Shown: positions 1-7,992 of the stretch, piece after piece
How positions within the stretch are numbered: position 1 is the first letter of the stretch
Layout: each line of letters begins with the position of its first letter
DNA from: Phormidium tenue FACHB-1050
GTDB taxonomy: Bacteria > Cyanobacteriota > Cyanobacteriia > Pseudanabaenales > Pseudanabaenaceae
Direction of reading: 5' to 3'
DNA: 57,291 bases
NCBI RefSeq assembly: GCF_014696925.1
Contig: NZ_JACJQY010000039.1
Location: 1 to 57,291, forward strand
Notes under the pieces: generated by a model
Database searches by the model: none
What the model was told of the DNA's origin: nothing
Seen by the model: only the letters and a program-made list of their open reading frames with translations
Position numbers and translations under genes: made by a program

Positions 1-516
1 ACGGGAAGTTCCGACAAGACCGTCAAATTGTGGAATCTGGAAGGAAAAGAAATCCAAACCTTGACAGGGCATAGCTATGATGTCTTGAGCGTAGCCTTTA
101 GTCCCGATGGCAAGACCATTGCCACGGGAAGTTCCGATAAAACCGTCAAATTGTGGAATCTGGAAGGAAAAGAAATCCAAACCTTGACAGGGCATAGCTA
201 TGGTGTCTTGAGCGTAGCCTTTAGCCCCGATGGCAAGACCATTGCCACAGGTAGTTGGGACGGCATCGTCAAATTGTGGGATCTGGAAGGAAAAGAAATC
301 CAAACCTTCAAAGGGCATAGCTATAATGTCAGGAGCGTAGCCTTTAGCCCCGATGGCAAGACCATTGCGATAGGAAGTAACGACAAAAACGTCAAATTGT
401 GGAATTTAAATCTTGATGACCTGATGGCGAAGGGTTGCGCGTGGCTCCACGACTATCTCGTTAATAACCCCAATGCCAGTGATGAAGACAGACAGGCTTG
501 TCAAGTAAAAAGGTAA
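1..516 (+). CDS. WD40 repeat protein, C-terminal part (5' end outside window)
   Basis: The frame is open from base 1, so this is the 3' part of a longer gene. It encodes the end of one WD40 repeat and then three full repeats of about 41 residues, each with GHS, SVAFSPDGKTIA and VKLWNLEGKEIQ segments, followed by a tail (DLMAKGCAWLHDYLVNNP) of the kind that ends many cyanobacterial WD40 proteins. The repeats are almost identical to those of the STAND-WD40 gene at 30414-35912. The repeats should form part of a beta-propeller that binds a partner. What lies upstream (protease, kinase or NTPase domain) cannot be seen. The family call is firm; the function is not known. Confidence 0.9.
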   Translation, partial: TGSSDKTVKLWNLEGKEIQTLTGHSYDVLSVAFSPDGKTIATGSSDKTVKLWNLEGKEIQTLTGHSYGVLSVAFSPDGKTIATGSWDGIVKLWDLEGKEIQTFKGHSYNVRSVAFSPDGKTIAIGSNDKNVKLWNLNLDDLMAKGCAWLHDYLVNNPNASDEDRQACQVKR

Positions 517-787
517 AAGTAAAAAGGAAAAAATTTGTAGGGGTTTTGCATTTGCGCCACCATTCCCAAACACCCCACATAAACCTCCATTCGCAAATGC
601 AAAACCCTCTTCGCTTTCACCAATCGCTTGTCCCTGCGTTGTCAGGTATTGGAGCCGAGCATTCCCAAATCAAAGGAACCTGAGAATTTAGAAATTATCG
701 CGGGAATGCTATGCCCCTACGCATGTTTACTAATCCCAACACTAGAGATAAAGATATAATCGATATAACGATCGCATCAATTAACCT
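517..787. repeat. Intergenic region with a long inverted repeat
   Basis: No convincing gene is present. Bases 541-556 (gggttttgcatttgcg) are the exact reverse complement of 592-607, with a 35-base spacer. This could be a small mobile palindromic element or a hairpin downstream of the WD40 gene. A second imperfect pairing of gcattccc-like words is seen near 660 and 702. An open frame at 498-683 has no recognisable features and covers the inverted repeat, so it was not accepted as a gene. Confidence 0.6.
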
Positions 788-1027
788 ATGCCTATCACCC
801 TCCAACCCGAACAAGAGCAATTTATTCAAAACCAGCTCGCCACAGGACGATACACCAACGCCACTGAAGTAATCGCCGAAGCATTGCAACTTCTAGAAAA
901 ACGCAACCATTACGATCGCTGGGTCGAAGAACTAGGCAACAAAATCGACATAGCCGCCGCAGAACTCGATCGCGGTGAAGGTATTGATGGCGAAACAGCT
1001 ATTAATCAGCTTCTATCGCGTCATTGA
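788..1027 (+). CDS. ParD-like antitoxin, ribbon-helix-helix type
   Basis: A 79-residue protein that fits ParD/CC2985-type antitoxins. The N-terminal half (MPITLQPEQEQFIQNQLATG, then RYTNATEVIAEALQLLEKR) is the usual short beta strand plus two helices that bind operator DNA as a dimer. The C-terminal part, rich in acidic residues, would wrap a ParE-type toxin. No ParE gene follows: the next gene is a DUF433 protein. The antitoxin may be an orphan, may act on a toxin elsewhere, or may belong to a decayed module. The family is clear from the sequence pattern; the partner is not visible. Confidence 0.8.
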   Translation: MPITLQPEQEQFIQNQLATGRYTNATEVIAEALQLLEKRNHYDRWVEELGNKIDIAAAELDRGEGIDGETAINQLLSRH

Positions 1028-1064
1028 TAAAAAACCTTAGTTCCTTGTTATGGAGGTCTGTACG

Positions 1065-1370
1065 ATGCTCGACACACCAACCCAATATATGCACATCCAA
1101 CTTCAAGGCAACGTACCTATCATCGCAGGTACGACCATGAAAGTCGTCGAGCTAGTCACCTCGCACCTCACCTATGGCTGGAGTCCCGAAGAACTACATT
1201 TTCAATATCCCCATATCGCTCTCAGCAAAATTTATTCCGCTCTCGCCTACTATTGGGATCACAAACAAGAAATTGATACCGACATCCAGCGCCGCCTCGA
1301 CTATGCCGAACAAATGCGCCTAAACGCTCCCATCTCACCATTGCAAGCCAAACTTCAAGCAACACATTAA
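1065..1370 (+). CDS. DUF433 family protein (antitoxin-like)
   Basis: The protein matches DUF433: IIAGTTMKVVELV, then YGWSPEELHFQYPHI and LSKIYSALAYY, the usual helix-turn-helix-like core. Many DUF433 proteins are antitoxins partnered with DUF5615 PIN-like toxins; no such toxin gene is adjacent. The start at 1065 is preferred over an ATG at 1050 because GGAGGT at 1052-1057 lies eight bases upstream of it. It lies 38 bases after the ParD-like gene, so the two are probably co-transcribed. Length is about 101 residues, normal for the family. Confidence 0.8.
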   Translation: MLDTPTQYMHIQLQGNVPIIAGTTMKVVELVTSHLTYGWSPEELHFQYPHIALSKIYSALAYYWDHKQEIDTDIQRRLDYAEQMRLNAPISPLQAKLQATH

Positions 1371-1433
1371 TCTATGGCTATAATTTGACATGGTTAATGA
1401 TTAATCTATTTGCAGGTATTGGAGAAAATTACA

Positions 1434-1685
1434 ATGATTACTTTAGACACAGCGATCGCCAAAATCAAACAACTTCCAACAGAAGATCAAAAAGAAATAA
1501 TTCGCTTTGTTGAGTTCATAGAATTCAAAAGCAGAAAAGCAATTACAAACCAAGATGAAATAGAAATTGCAGAAACAAAACCCATTTCTTTTGCTGAAGC
1601 CGCCAAAGACTTAATTGGTTGCTTAGATGGATTACCTCCAGACCTATCGACCAACAAAGCCTATATGCAAGGTTTTGGACAGTAA
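1434..1685 (+). CDS. VapB-like antitoxin (DUF2281-type)
   Basis: An 83-residue protein directly upstream of a PIN-domain gene (stop codon two bases before its ATG). The N-terminal helical part (TAIAKIKQLPTEDQKEIIRF) resembles DUF2281 antitoxins, and the C-terminal IGCLDGLPPDLSTNKAYMQ is a tail often seen in cyanobacterial antitoxins of this kind. The start at 1434 has GGAGA at 1421-1425; an upstream TTG at 1410 is unlikely. It should bind and neutralise the toxin encoded at 1688-2107 and probably repress the operon. Assignment rests mainly on gene pairing and sequence pattern. Confidence 0.75.
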   Translation: MITLDTAIAKIKQLPTEDQKEIIRFVEFIEFKSRKAITNQDEIEIAETKPISFAEAAKDLIGCLDGLPPDLSTNKAYMQGFGQ

Positions 1686-1687
1686 TC

Positions 1688-2107
1688 ATGCCAAAAAGTA
1701 TCATTTTGGATACGAGCGTTTTAGTTGCCCTGCTAAGTGTTCGCGACAACCATCACGCTTGGGCAAAAGCTACTGTCGAAGCGATCGCCACCCCATTTTT
1801 AACCTGCGAAGCCGTCTTGACCGAAACTTGCTTTTTGTTGAGAAGTCATGATATGGGACGGAGAGAAGTTTTGAGATCGTTACAGCAAGGATATATACAA
1901 GTTCCTTTTCATTTGAGTGATGAAGCTGAAGCGATCAATCTACTCATGAATCGCTATCAAAATGTACCAATGTCCTTAGCAGATGCTTGTTTAGTGAGGA
2001 TGTCAGAAATCTATGTGGATAGCGCTGTTCTGACCTTAGACAGCGATTTCAAAATCTATCGCAAGCACCGCAACGAACTGATTCCCGTAATTATGCCCGA
2101 CTTGTAA
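1688..2107 (+). CDS. PIN-domain ribonuclease toxin, VapC-like
   Basis: A 139-residue PIN-domain protein. The acidic residues expected for the metal-binding nuclease site are present: D8 in ILDTSVLVALL, E46 in LTCEAVLTETCF, D99 in MSLADACLVR and D118 in LTLDSDF. VapC toxins cut specific RNAs (tRNA or rRNA in studied cases) and are blocked by the antitoxin, here encoded immediately upstream with a two-base gap. The target of this protein cannot be read from sequence. Everything needed for activity seems intact. Confidence 0.87.
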   Translation: MPKSIILDTSVLVALLSVRDNHHAWAKATVEAIATPFLTCEAVLTETCFLLRSHDMGRREVLRSLQQGYIQVPFHLSDEAEAINLLMNRYQNVPMSLADACLVRMSEIYVDSAVLTLDSDFKIYRKHRNELIPVIMPDL

Positions 2108-2156
2108 GATCACATTCAGTCACATATCATAAATCCCTTCACCTGAGAGAAAAAAC

Positions 2157-2516
2157 ATGCCCCAACTCATCCCCACCGAACTCGAAGACGGAACCATTAT
2201 TTATTTTCAAGTCGAAGAAACTGCGGTAACTTCCACTACGCCAAAGCGATCATTTGGTCTTCCTGAAAATGATCAAAATGCCGTCAAAGAAAAAGCAATG
2301 CAAAGTTTTCATGCCATGCAAAGCCTCGTGCGTGGCTACACCGTCAACACCCTCAACGCCTTTCGCAATTTAGGAAGTGCCGAAGTCAGCGAAGTCACCC
2401 TAGAATTTGGCGTGAGCCTTGATGCTAAAGCAGGCGTACCCTTCATCGCATCAGGCGGCGCAAGCTCCAATCTAAAAATTACCGTAAAATGCGTGTTTCC
2501 CAAGAAGCCAGAATAA
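2157..2516 (+). CDS. CU044_2847-like protein (Trypco1 domain)
   Basis: A 119-residue protein that fits the trypsin-co-occurring domain 1 family: a short N-terminal strand (LEDGTIIYFQVEE), a central helix (NAFRNLGSAEVSEVTLEFGV) and a glycine/alanine-rich end (AKAGVPFIASGGASSNLKIT). The family is known mostly from gene neighbourhoods with trypsin-like proteases, STAND NTPases and WD40 proteins in predicted conflict systems. No protease gene is visible here, but a WD40 gene runs off the left edge 1.6 kb away. The biochemical role is unknown. The family call is from memory of its pattern. Confidence 0.7.
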   Translation: MPQLIPTELEDGTIIYFQVEETAVTSTTPKRSFGLPENDQNAVKEKAMQSFHAMQSLVRGYTVNTLNAFRNLGSAEVSEVTLEFGVSLDAKAGVPFIASGGASSNLKITVKCVFPKKPE

Positions 2517-2597
2517 CTACAACCACCACAAATCTCCCAGCGATCGCATACACTAGTAACAAATCTTTACGCCAGCTAAAGCATAAATCGCGATCGA

Positions 2598-5462
2598 ATG
2601 CCAGACCATACCCATATCCACGTTAGAGGTGCTAGACAGCACAATCTCAAGAATGTTGACCTGACGATTCCCCGCGATCGCCTGATCGTGTTTACAGGTG
2701 TGTCTGGCTCTGGTAAGTCATCTCTCGCTTTTGACACGATTTTTGCCGAAGGACAACGCCGCTATGTGGAGTCGCTGAGTGCCTATGCGCGGCAATTTTT
2801 GGGACAAGTCGATAAGCCTGATGTGGACTACATAGAGGGTTTGAGTCCTGCGATTTCCATTGACCAAAAATCAACTTCCCATAACCCTCGCTCAACCGTC
2901 GGTACGGTCACCGAGATTTATGATTATTTGCGGCTATTATTTGGTCGTGCAGGTTCGCCACATTGCCCCATCTGCGATCGCAATATAGCGCCTCAGACCA
3001 TTGATCGGATGGTGGACTCGATTATGGAGCTTAGCGATCGCACTAAGTTTCAGTTGCTAGCACCCGTAATTCGTGGCAAAAAGGGAACTCATAAGAAATT
3101 ACTATCTACCCTAGCCAGTGAAGGCTTTGCACGGGTGCGGGTAGATGGAGAAGTGCGAGAGCTTAGTGACAATATCGAATTAGATAAAAACAAACTGCAT
3201 GATATTGAAATTGTGGTTGATCGTCTAGTTCGTAAAAATGATATTCAAGAACGTTTGACTGATTCCCTCGCAACTTGTTTAAAACGTGCCGAAGGGATTG
3301 CAATGGTCGAGATTTTGCCCTCATCCCCAGACCCTAAATCTGAGAAAGTTAGCAACCTGCTAACTTTCTCAGAAAACTTTGCCTGTCCTGAGCATGGCGC
3401 GGTAATGGAAGAACTATCGCCGCGCATGTTCTCCTTTAATTCTCCCTATGGCGCTTGTCCAGCCTGTCATGGATTGGGAAGTATTAAAACTTTTAGTCCT
3501 GAGTTGCTAGTTCCCGATCCATCTTTGCCAGTCTATGCTGCGATCGCGCCTTGGGCAGATAAAACCCATACTTATTACATTTCACTGTTATCCAGTGTTG
3601 GCGAATATGTAGGCTTTGAGATTACTGCACCTTGGGAAAAACTTACCCAGTCACAGATTGATATTATTTTGCATGGCACTACAGAGAAGATTTTAATTAA
3701 GCCAGACTCGCTCTATCGCGATCGCAGTGAGGGATATTACAAGCGCTATGAAGGTGCGATCGCTATTCTCGAACAGCAATATAAGGAAGCTGGAGAATCG
3801 CAAAGACAGAAGTTAGAGAACTATCTCATCGAAGAGTCTTGCTCGACTTGCGAAGGAACAAGGCTGAAACCAGAATCTCTCGCAGTGCGGATTGGTGGGT
3901 ATAACATTAACGATTTTGTGTCAGTGCCGATTGGGACTTGTCGCGATCGCCTCAAAAATCTCGATCTTGATGATCGGACAAGACAAATAGGCGATCGGGT
4001 CTTGCAAGAAATCGAAGCCAGATTGCAATTTCTGCTGGATGTGGGCTTAGATTACCTCACTCTTGATCGTTCTACCATGTCCCTCTCTGGCGGCGAAGCC
4101 CAACGTATCCGCCTTGCTACCCAAATTGGTTCTGGTTTGACAGGCGTTCTCTATGTTCTTGACGAGCCGAGCATAGGACTACATCAACGGGATAACTCGC
4201 GGCTGCTTGCGACATTAACCAAACTTCGCGATCTTGGGAATACCTTAATCGTGGTCGAACATGACGAAGAAACTATTCGTGCTGCTGACTATCTCGTAGA
4301 CATTGGTCCAGGGGCAGGAGTACATGGCGGTAAGATCGTCGCGCAGGGTACGGTCAAGGATATTGAGCAGCATCCTGAATCCCTCACAGGTGCTTATCTA
4401 TCTAAACAAAAGCTGATTCACACACCCGCAGAGCGTCGCGAAGGTAATGGCAAATATTTAGAGATTTGTAATGCCTATCTCAATAATCTGAAGCACGTCA
4501 ATGTCACACTTCCACTTGGTAAGCTAGTTTGTGTCACAGGTGTATCAGGTTCAGGCAAATCCACGCTTATTAATGACCTGCTCCATAATTCTCTAGATCA
4601 TCATTTTTCGCGCAAAGTACCAGCACCTAAAGGCATCGATGAAATTAAAGGACTCCAAGCTCTAGACAAATTCATCGTCATCGATCAATCTCCCATCGGA
4701 CGCACACCTCGTTCCAATCCTGCTACTTATACAGGCTTATTTGATGTCATTCGTGAAACCTTTGCACTGACGACGGCGGCGAAAACGAGAGGCTATAAAG
4801 CAGGACAGTTCTCTTTTAATGTTAAGGGTGGACGTTGTGAAGCTTGCTCTGGACAAGGTGTAAATGTTATCTCAATGAATTTTCTTCCCGATGTCTATGT
4901 GCAGTGTGATGTTTGCAAAGGCGCAAGATATAACCGTGAAACTCTGCAAGTTAAGTACAAAGAGAAGACGATCGCCGATGTGTTGGATATGACCATCGAA
5001 GAAGCAATGCACTTTTTTGAGAATATTCCTTCTGCTCATGCCAAATTAGGAATGCTAGTAGATGTCGGTTTAGGCTATGTGCGTCTCGGTCAGTCTGCGC
5101 CCACGCTCTCAGGTGGTGAAGCCCAACGGGTCAAGCTAGCCACAGAACTAGCGCGTCGAGCTACAGGTAAAACTCTCTATCTCATCGATGAACCGACTAC
5201 AGGTTTAAGTTTTTACGATGTACATAAACTCCTAGACGTGATGCAACGCCTTGTGGATAAAGGTAATAGCATTATTGCGATCGAGCATAATCTCGATGTG
5301 ATTCGTTGTGCCGACTGGGTGATTGATCTGGGGCCAGAGGGAGGCGATCGCGGTGGTGAGATTGTCGCTGAGGGTACGCCCGAACAGGTCGCCAAGGTCA
5401 AAAAATCCTATACTGGCAAGTATCTCAAACAAGTATTAGCGGATTACCCCCGTGCTAAGTAG
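2598..5462 (+). CDS. uvrA: Excinuclease ABC subunit UvrA
   Basis: UvrA scans DNA for bulky damage and loads UvrB in nucleotide excision repair. The 954 residues are normal for the family and hold two ABC ATPase halves: Walker A motifs [12 protein letters not shown] (about residue 34) and [12 protein letters not shown] (about 650), signature motifs [12 protein letters not shown] and [12 protein letters not shown], and Walker B regions [11 protein letters not shown] and [11 protein letters not shown]. Zinc-binding cysteine pairs are present ([30 protein letters not shown]). A perfect 16-bp palindrome is read in frame at 3339-3373, just before the conserved FACPEHG, and the protein seems about four residues longer there than the E. 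coli protein as remembered. The start ATG at 2598 begins [19 protein letters not shown], as expected. Confidence 0.97.
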   Translation: MPDHTHIHVRGARQHNLKNVDLTIPRDRLIVFTGVSGSGKSSLAFDTIFAEGQRRYVESLSAYARQFLGQVDKPDVDYIEGLSPAISIDQKSTSHNPRSTVGTVTEIYDYLRLLFGRAGSPHCPICDRNIAPQTIDRMVDSIMELSDRTKFQLLAPVIRGKKGTHKKLLSTLASEGFARVRVDGEVRELSDNIELDKNKLHDIEIVVDRLVRKNDIQERLTDSLATCLKRAEGIAMVEILPSSPDPKSEKVSNLLTFSENFACPEHGAVMEELSPRMFSFNSPYGACPACHGLGSIKTFSPELLVPDPSLPVYAAIAPWADKTHTYYISLLSSVGEYVGFEITAPWEKLTQSQIDIILHGTTEKILIKPDSLYRDRSEGYYKRYEGAIAILEQQYKEAGESQRQKLENYLIEESCSTCEGTRLKPESLAVRIGGYNINDFVSVPIGTCRDRLKNLDLDDRTRQIGDRVLQEIEARLQFLLDVGLDYLTLDRSTMSLSGGEAQRIRLATQIGSGLTGVLYVLDEPSIGLHQRDNSRLLATLTKLRDLGNTLIVVEHDEETIRAADYLVDIGPGAGVHGGKIVAQGTVKDIEQHPESLTGAYLSKQKLIHTPAERREGNGKYLEICNAYLNNLKHVNVTLPLGKLVCVTGVSGSGKSTLINDLLHNSLDHHFSRKVPAPKGIDEIKGLQALDKFIVIDQSPIGRTPRSNPATYTGLFDVIRETFALTTAAKTRGYKAGQFSFNVKGGRCEACSGQGVNVISMNFLPDVYVQCDVCKGARYNRETLQVKYKEKTIADVLDMTIEEAMHFFENIPSAHAKLGMLVDVGLGYVRLGQSAPTLSGGEAQRVKLATELARRATGKTLYLIDEPTTGLSFYDVHKLLDVMQRLVDKGNSIIAIEHNLDVIRCADWVIDLGPEGGDRGGEIVAEGTPEQVAKVKKSYTGKYLKQVLADYPRAK
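3339..3373. repeat. Perfect palindrome inside uvrA
   Basis: Bases 3339-3354 (tctgagaaagttagca) are the exact reverse complement of 3358-3373, with a three-base loop. The 16-bp stem is coding and gives residues [12 protein letters not shown]. Such a long perfect stem in a coding region is unlikely by chance and looks like an in-frame insertion of a small palindromic element, or of a hairpin derived by template switching. Confidence 0.85.
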
Positions 5463-5491
5463 TAACCTGTAAAAAATAGGAGGTTAAATTT

Positions 5492-5728
5492 ATGATTGCT
5501 ACCCAACAAGAACTCCTCAAGACCTTTGCGAGCCTTCCGCCCGAAGCACAACGCCAAGCCCTAAACTTCATCGCCTTCTTGCAACAAACATATGCCCCTG
5601 CGATCTCTAAACCACAAAAAACAGAAATTGATTGGACAAACGATCCATTTATAGGCATGTGGCAAGAGCGTCAAGACATGGATGACAGCACAACATGGGT
5701 ACGCAATATTCGGAATAGCGAGTGGTAG
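5492..5728 (+). CDS. Antitoxin, DUF2281-like, partner of downstream PIN toxin
   Basis: A 78-residue protein starting MIATQQELLKTFASLPPEAQ, the helical N-terminus typical of DUF2281 antitoxins in cyanobacteria, with a C-terminal part (DWTNDPFIGMWQERQDMDD) of the kind that binds a PIN toxin. AGGAGG at 5478-5483 gives a strong ribosome binding site for the ATG at 5492. It ends three bases before the PIN gene at 5732, so the two form a VapBC-type operon. It starts 29 bases after uvrA and may receive read-through transcription from it. Confidence 0.78.
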   Translation: MIATQQELLKTFASLPPEAQRQALNFIAFLQQTYAPAISKPQKTEIDWTNDPFIGMWQERQDMDDSTTWVRNIRNSEW

Positions 5729-5731
5729 GCT

Positions 5732-6121
5732 ATGACAAATCTAACCATTATTGATACAGATATCTTGATTGATACTTCTCGTAGTAAAAGTGAAGCAATT
5801 GATTATCTGCAAAATCTACAAGCAAGCAGCACTCTTGCAATTAGTGCAGTTACACAAATGGAACTCATTGTCGGTTGCACCAATAAAGCAGATTTGAGAA
5901 AGATCGAAAATTTCCTCCAACAATTTTCGATCATCAAAATTGATCAAGATATTTCAGACAGATCAGTGGAGTTACTAAAATTTTACCGTTTGAGTCACGG
6001 ATTGCTCATTGCTGACAGCCTGATCGCAGCCACTGCGATTGTTTGGGATTATCCACTCGCCACCAAAAATCAACGCGATTATAAATTTATCCAAGAATTA
6101 AACCTGTTGCCATATCCATAG
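5732..6121 (+). CDS. PIN-domain ribonuclease toxin, VapC-like
   Basis: A 129-residue PIN protein with the expected acidic site: D8 in TIIDTDILIDT, E44 in VTQMELIVGC, D95 in LLIADSLIAATA and D116 in TKNQRDYKFI. The TxNxxDF-like end is typical of the VapC4/FitB-like group. It is the second PIN toxin within 4 kb but differs clearly from the one at 1688-2107, so the two modules are not a recent duplication. The antitoxin is the gene three bases upstream. The RNA target is not known. Confidence 0.87.
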   Translation: MTNLTIIDTDILIDTSRSKSEAIDYLQNLQASSTLAISAVTQMELIVGCTNKADLRKIENFLQQFSIIKIDQDISDRSVELLKFYRLSHGLLIADSLIAATAIVWDYPLATKNQRDYKFIQELNLLPYP

Positions 6122-6189
6122 GCACAAAAATCGTAAGACAAACAATCGCATATCTTAAGAACAATCCAAAAGCAACTAATTTACATCCC

Positions 6190-7959
6190 ATGACTTATGT
6201 TCATCCGTTTATCCGACTGACTCGCTATGCCCGTACTTATCGCCAACAAATTTGGACAGCGACAACTTGCTCAATTTTAAATAAATTCTTCGATTTGGCT
6301 CCCCCAGTCCTGATAGGTGCAGCGATCGATCTGGTACTCCAAAAAGAGAACTTTTGGGCAAATCCCTTTGGTGTCCAAGGATTAGCAGCGCAGTTACTAG
6401 TACTTTCGGCAATTAGTGGCGTGATCTGGGGCTTGGAGTCGATTTTTGAGTATGCCTATGCGCTTCAGTGGCGTAACCTTGCTCAGACGATCCAGCATGA
6501 CTTGCGCCTTGATGCCTATCAGCATTTACAAGAGTTAGAGCTAGCCTTTTTTGAGGAGCGGAGTTCGGGTGGATTGATGTCGATATTGAGTGATGATGTT
6601 AATCAATTAGAACGATTTCTTGACGGTGGTGCAAATGAAGTAATTCAAGTTTCGGCGACGATTCTGTTGATTGGTGGTGCATTTTTTGTGATTACGCCTA
6701 ATGTGGCTTGGTTAGCCCTGTCGCCGATGCCGTTTATTTTATGGGGTTCGATTTGGTTTCAGAAATTCCTTGCGCCGCGCTATGCGGAAGTTCGCGAAAA
6801 AGTGGGACTGCTAAATGGGCAACTATCGAATAATATTGGCGGAATCACGACGATTAAGGCATTTGTGACAGAAGCCTATGAACGTAAACGCATTGAGAAG
6901 GAAAGTAATCAATATCGTCAAAGTAATCGCAAGGCGATCGCCTATAGTGCCGCGTTTGTTCCTTTGATCAGAATCCTGATCTTTATGGGATTTATTGCGA
7001 TTCTTTATTATGGTGGCTTGGAGGTTCAGGCAAACAGGCTTTCGGTAGGCAATTACTCCGTGATGATTTATCTAATTCAGCGACTTTTATGGCCGCTCAC
7101 GCGCTTAGGTGAAACCCTCGATCAATATCAAAGAGCGATGGCTTCGACTAACCGCATTCTCGATTTGCTCGATACCCCGATCGCAATTCATTCAGGCTCA
7201 CAGGTACTAGACTCTGTAGTAAATGGTGATATTCAATTAAAAAATGTCACCTTTGGCTATGCTGCAAACTTCCCAATCGTAGAAAATCTATCCTTAGAAA
7301 TCGCCGCCCATAAAACTACTGCCATAGTTGGGGCAACGGGTTCGGGCAAAAGTACTTTGGTGAAGTTGCTCCTACGCTTATACGAAATTCAATCGGGAAA
7401 TATCTTGCTTGATCGCATTGATATTCGTGACTTAGAATTGCGATCGCTACGTTCTTGCATGGGCTGGGTAAGCCAAGATGTATTTCTATTTCATGGTTCA
7501 GTTCTAGAAAATATTGCCTATGGTTCCTTTGATGCAACCGTGGATCAGATTGTCGAAGCTGCCAAGATTGCCGAAGCCCATGACTTTATCCAAGCTCTGC
7601 CCAAGGGTTACGATACGATTGTCGGTGAGCGTGGTCAAAAGCTATCAGGTGGTCAGCGCCAACGAATTGCGATCGCCCGTGCAGTGTTACGCAATCCACC
7701 GATTTTAATCCTCGATGAAGCAACTTCGGCAGTGGATAATGAAACGGAATCGGCGATCCAAAAATCTTTGGATCGGATTACCAAAAATCGCACAACGATC
7801 GCGATCGCCCATCGTCTATCCACTATTCGCAATGCCGATCGCATCTATGTCATGGATCAAGGAAAAGTAGTAGAAACAGGAACTCATGATCAGCTAGTTG
7901 CGAACAATGGTATCTATGCAGGTTTATGGAATCTGCAAACAGGACAAACCCATATTTAA
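6190..7959 (+). CDS. ABC transporter, fused permease and ATPase (exporter type)
   Basis: A 589-residue ABCB-type half transporter that would work as a homodimer or heterodimer in the membrane. The first 320 or so residues form the six-helix membrane domain. The ATPase domain has Walker A GATGSGKST (about residue 381), a Q-loop VSQDVFLF, signature LSGGQRQRIAIARA, Walker B ILILDEATSAVD and H-loop IAHRLSTI. Relatives export lipids, peptides or drugs, so the substrate cannot be told from sequence. It stands alone, ending in a strong terminator at 7962-7992 shared with the convergent kinase gene. Confidence 0.92.
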   Translation: MTYVHPFIRLTRYARTYRQQIWTATTCSILNKFFDLAPPVLIGAAIDLVLQKENFWANPFGVQGLAAQLLVLSAISGVIWGLESIFEYAYALQWRNLAQTIQHDLRLDAYQHLQELELAFFEERSSGGLMSILSDDVNQLERFLDGGANEVIQVSATILLIGGAFFVITPNVAWLALSPMPFILWGSIWFQKFLAPRYAEVREKVGLLNGQLSNNIGGITTIKAFVTEAYERKRIEKESNQYRQSNRKAIAYSAAFVPLIRILIFMGFIAILYYGGLEVQANRLSVGNYSVMIYLIQRLLWPLTRLGETLDQYQRAMASTNRILDLLDTPIAIHSGSQVLDSVVNGDIQLKNVTFGYAANFPIVENLSLEIAAHKTTAIVGATGSGKSTLVKLLLRLYEIQSGNILLDRIDIRDLELRSLRSCMGWVSQDVFLFHGSVLENIAYGSFDATVDQIVEAAKIAEAHDFIQALPKGYDTIVGERGQKLSGGQRQRIAIARAVLRNPPILILDEATSAVDNETESAIQKSLDRITKNRTTIAIAHRLSTIRNADRIYVMDQGKVVETGTHDQLVANNGIYAGLWNLQTGQTHI

Positions 7960-7961
7960 AG

Positions 7962-7992
7962 AAAAAAGACTGCCCAAAGGGCAGTCTTTTTT
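7962..7992. terminator. Bidirectional intrinsic terminator
   Basis: The 14-bp stem aaaaaagactgccc / gggcagtctttttt has a three-base loop and T-runs on both strands. It lies between the convergent ABC transporter and histidine kinase genes and overlaps the stop codon of the kinase (7991-7993). Confidence 0.93.

Noticed and set aside
498-683. Open frame after the WD40 gene
   Set aside because: It overlaps the end of the WD40 gene, covers an inverted repeat, has no ribosome site and shows no family pattern.
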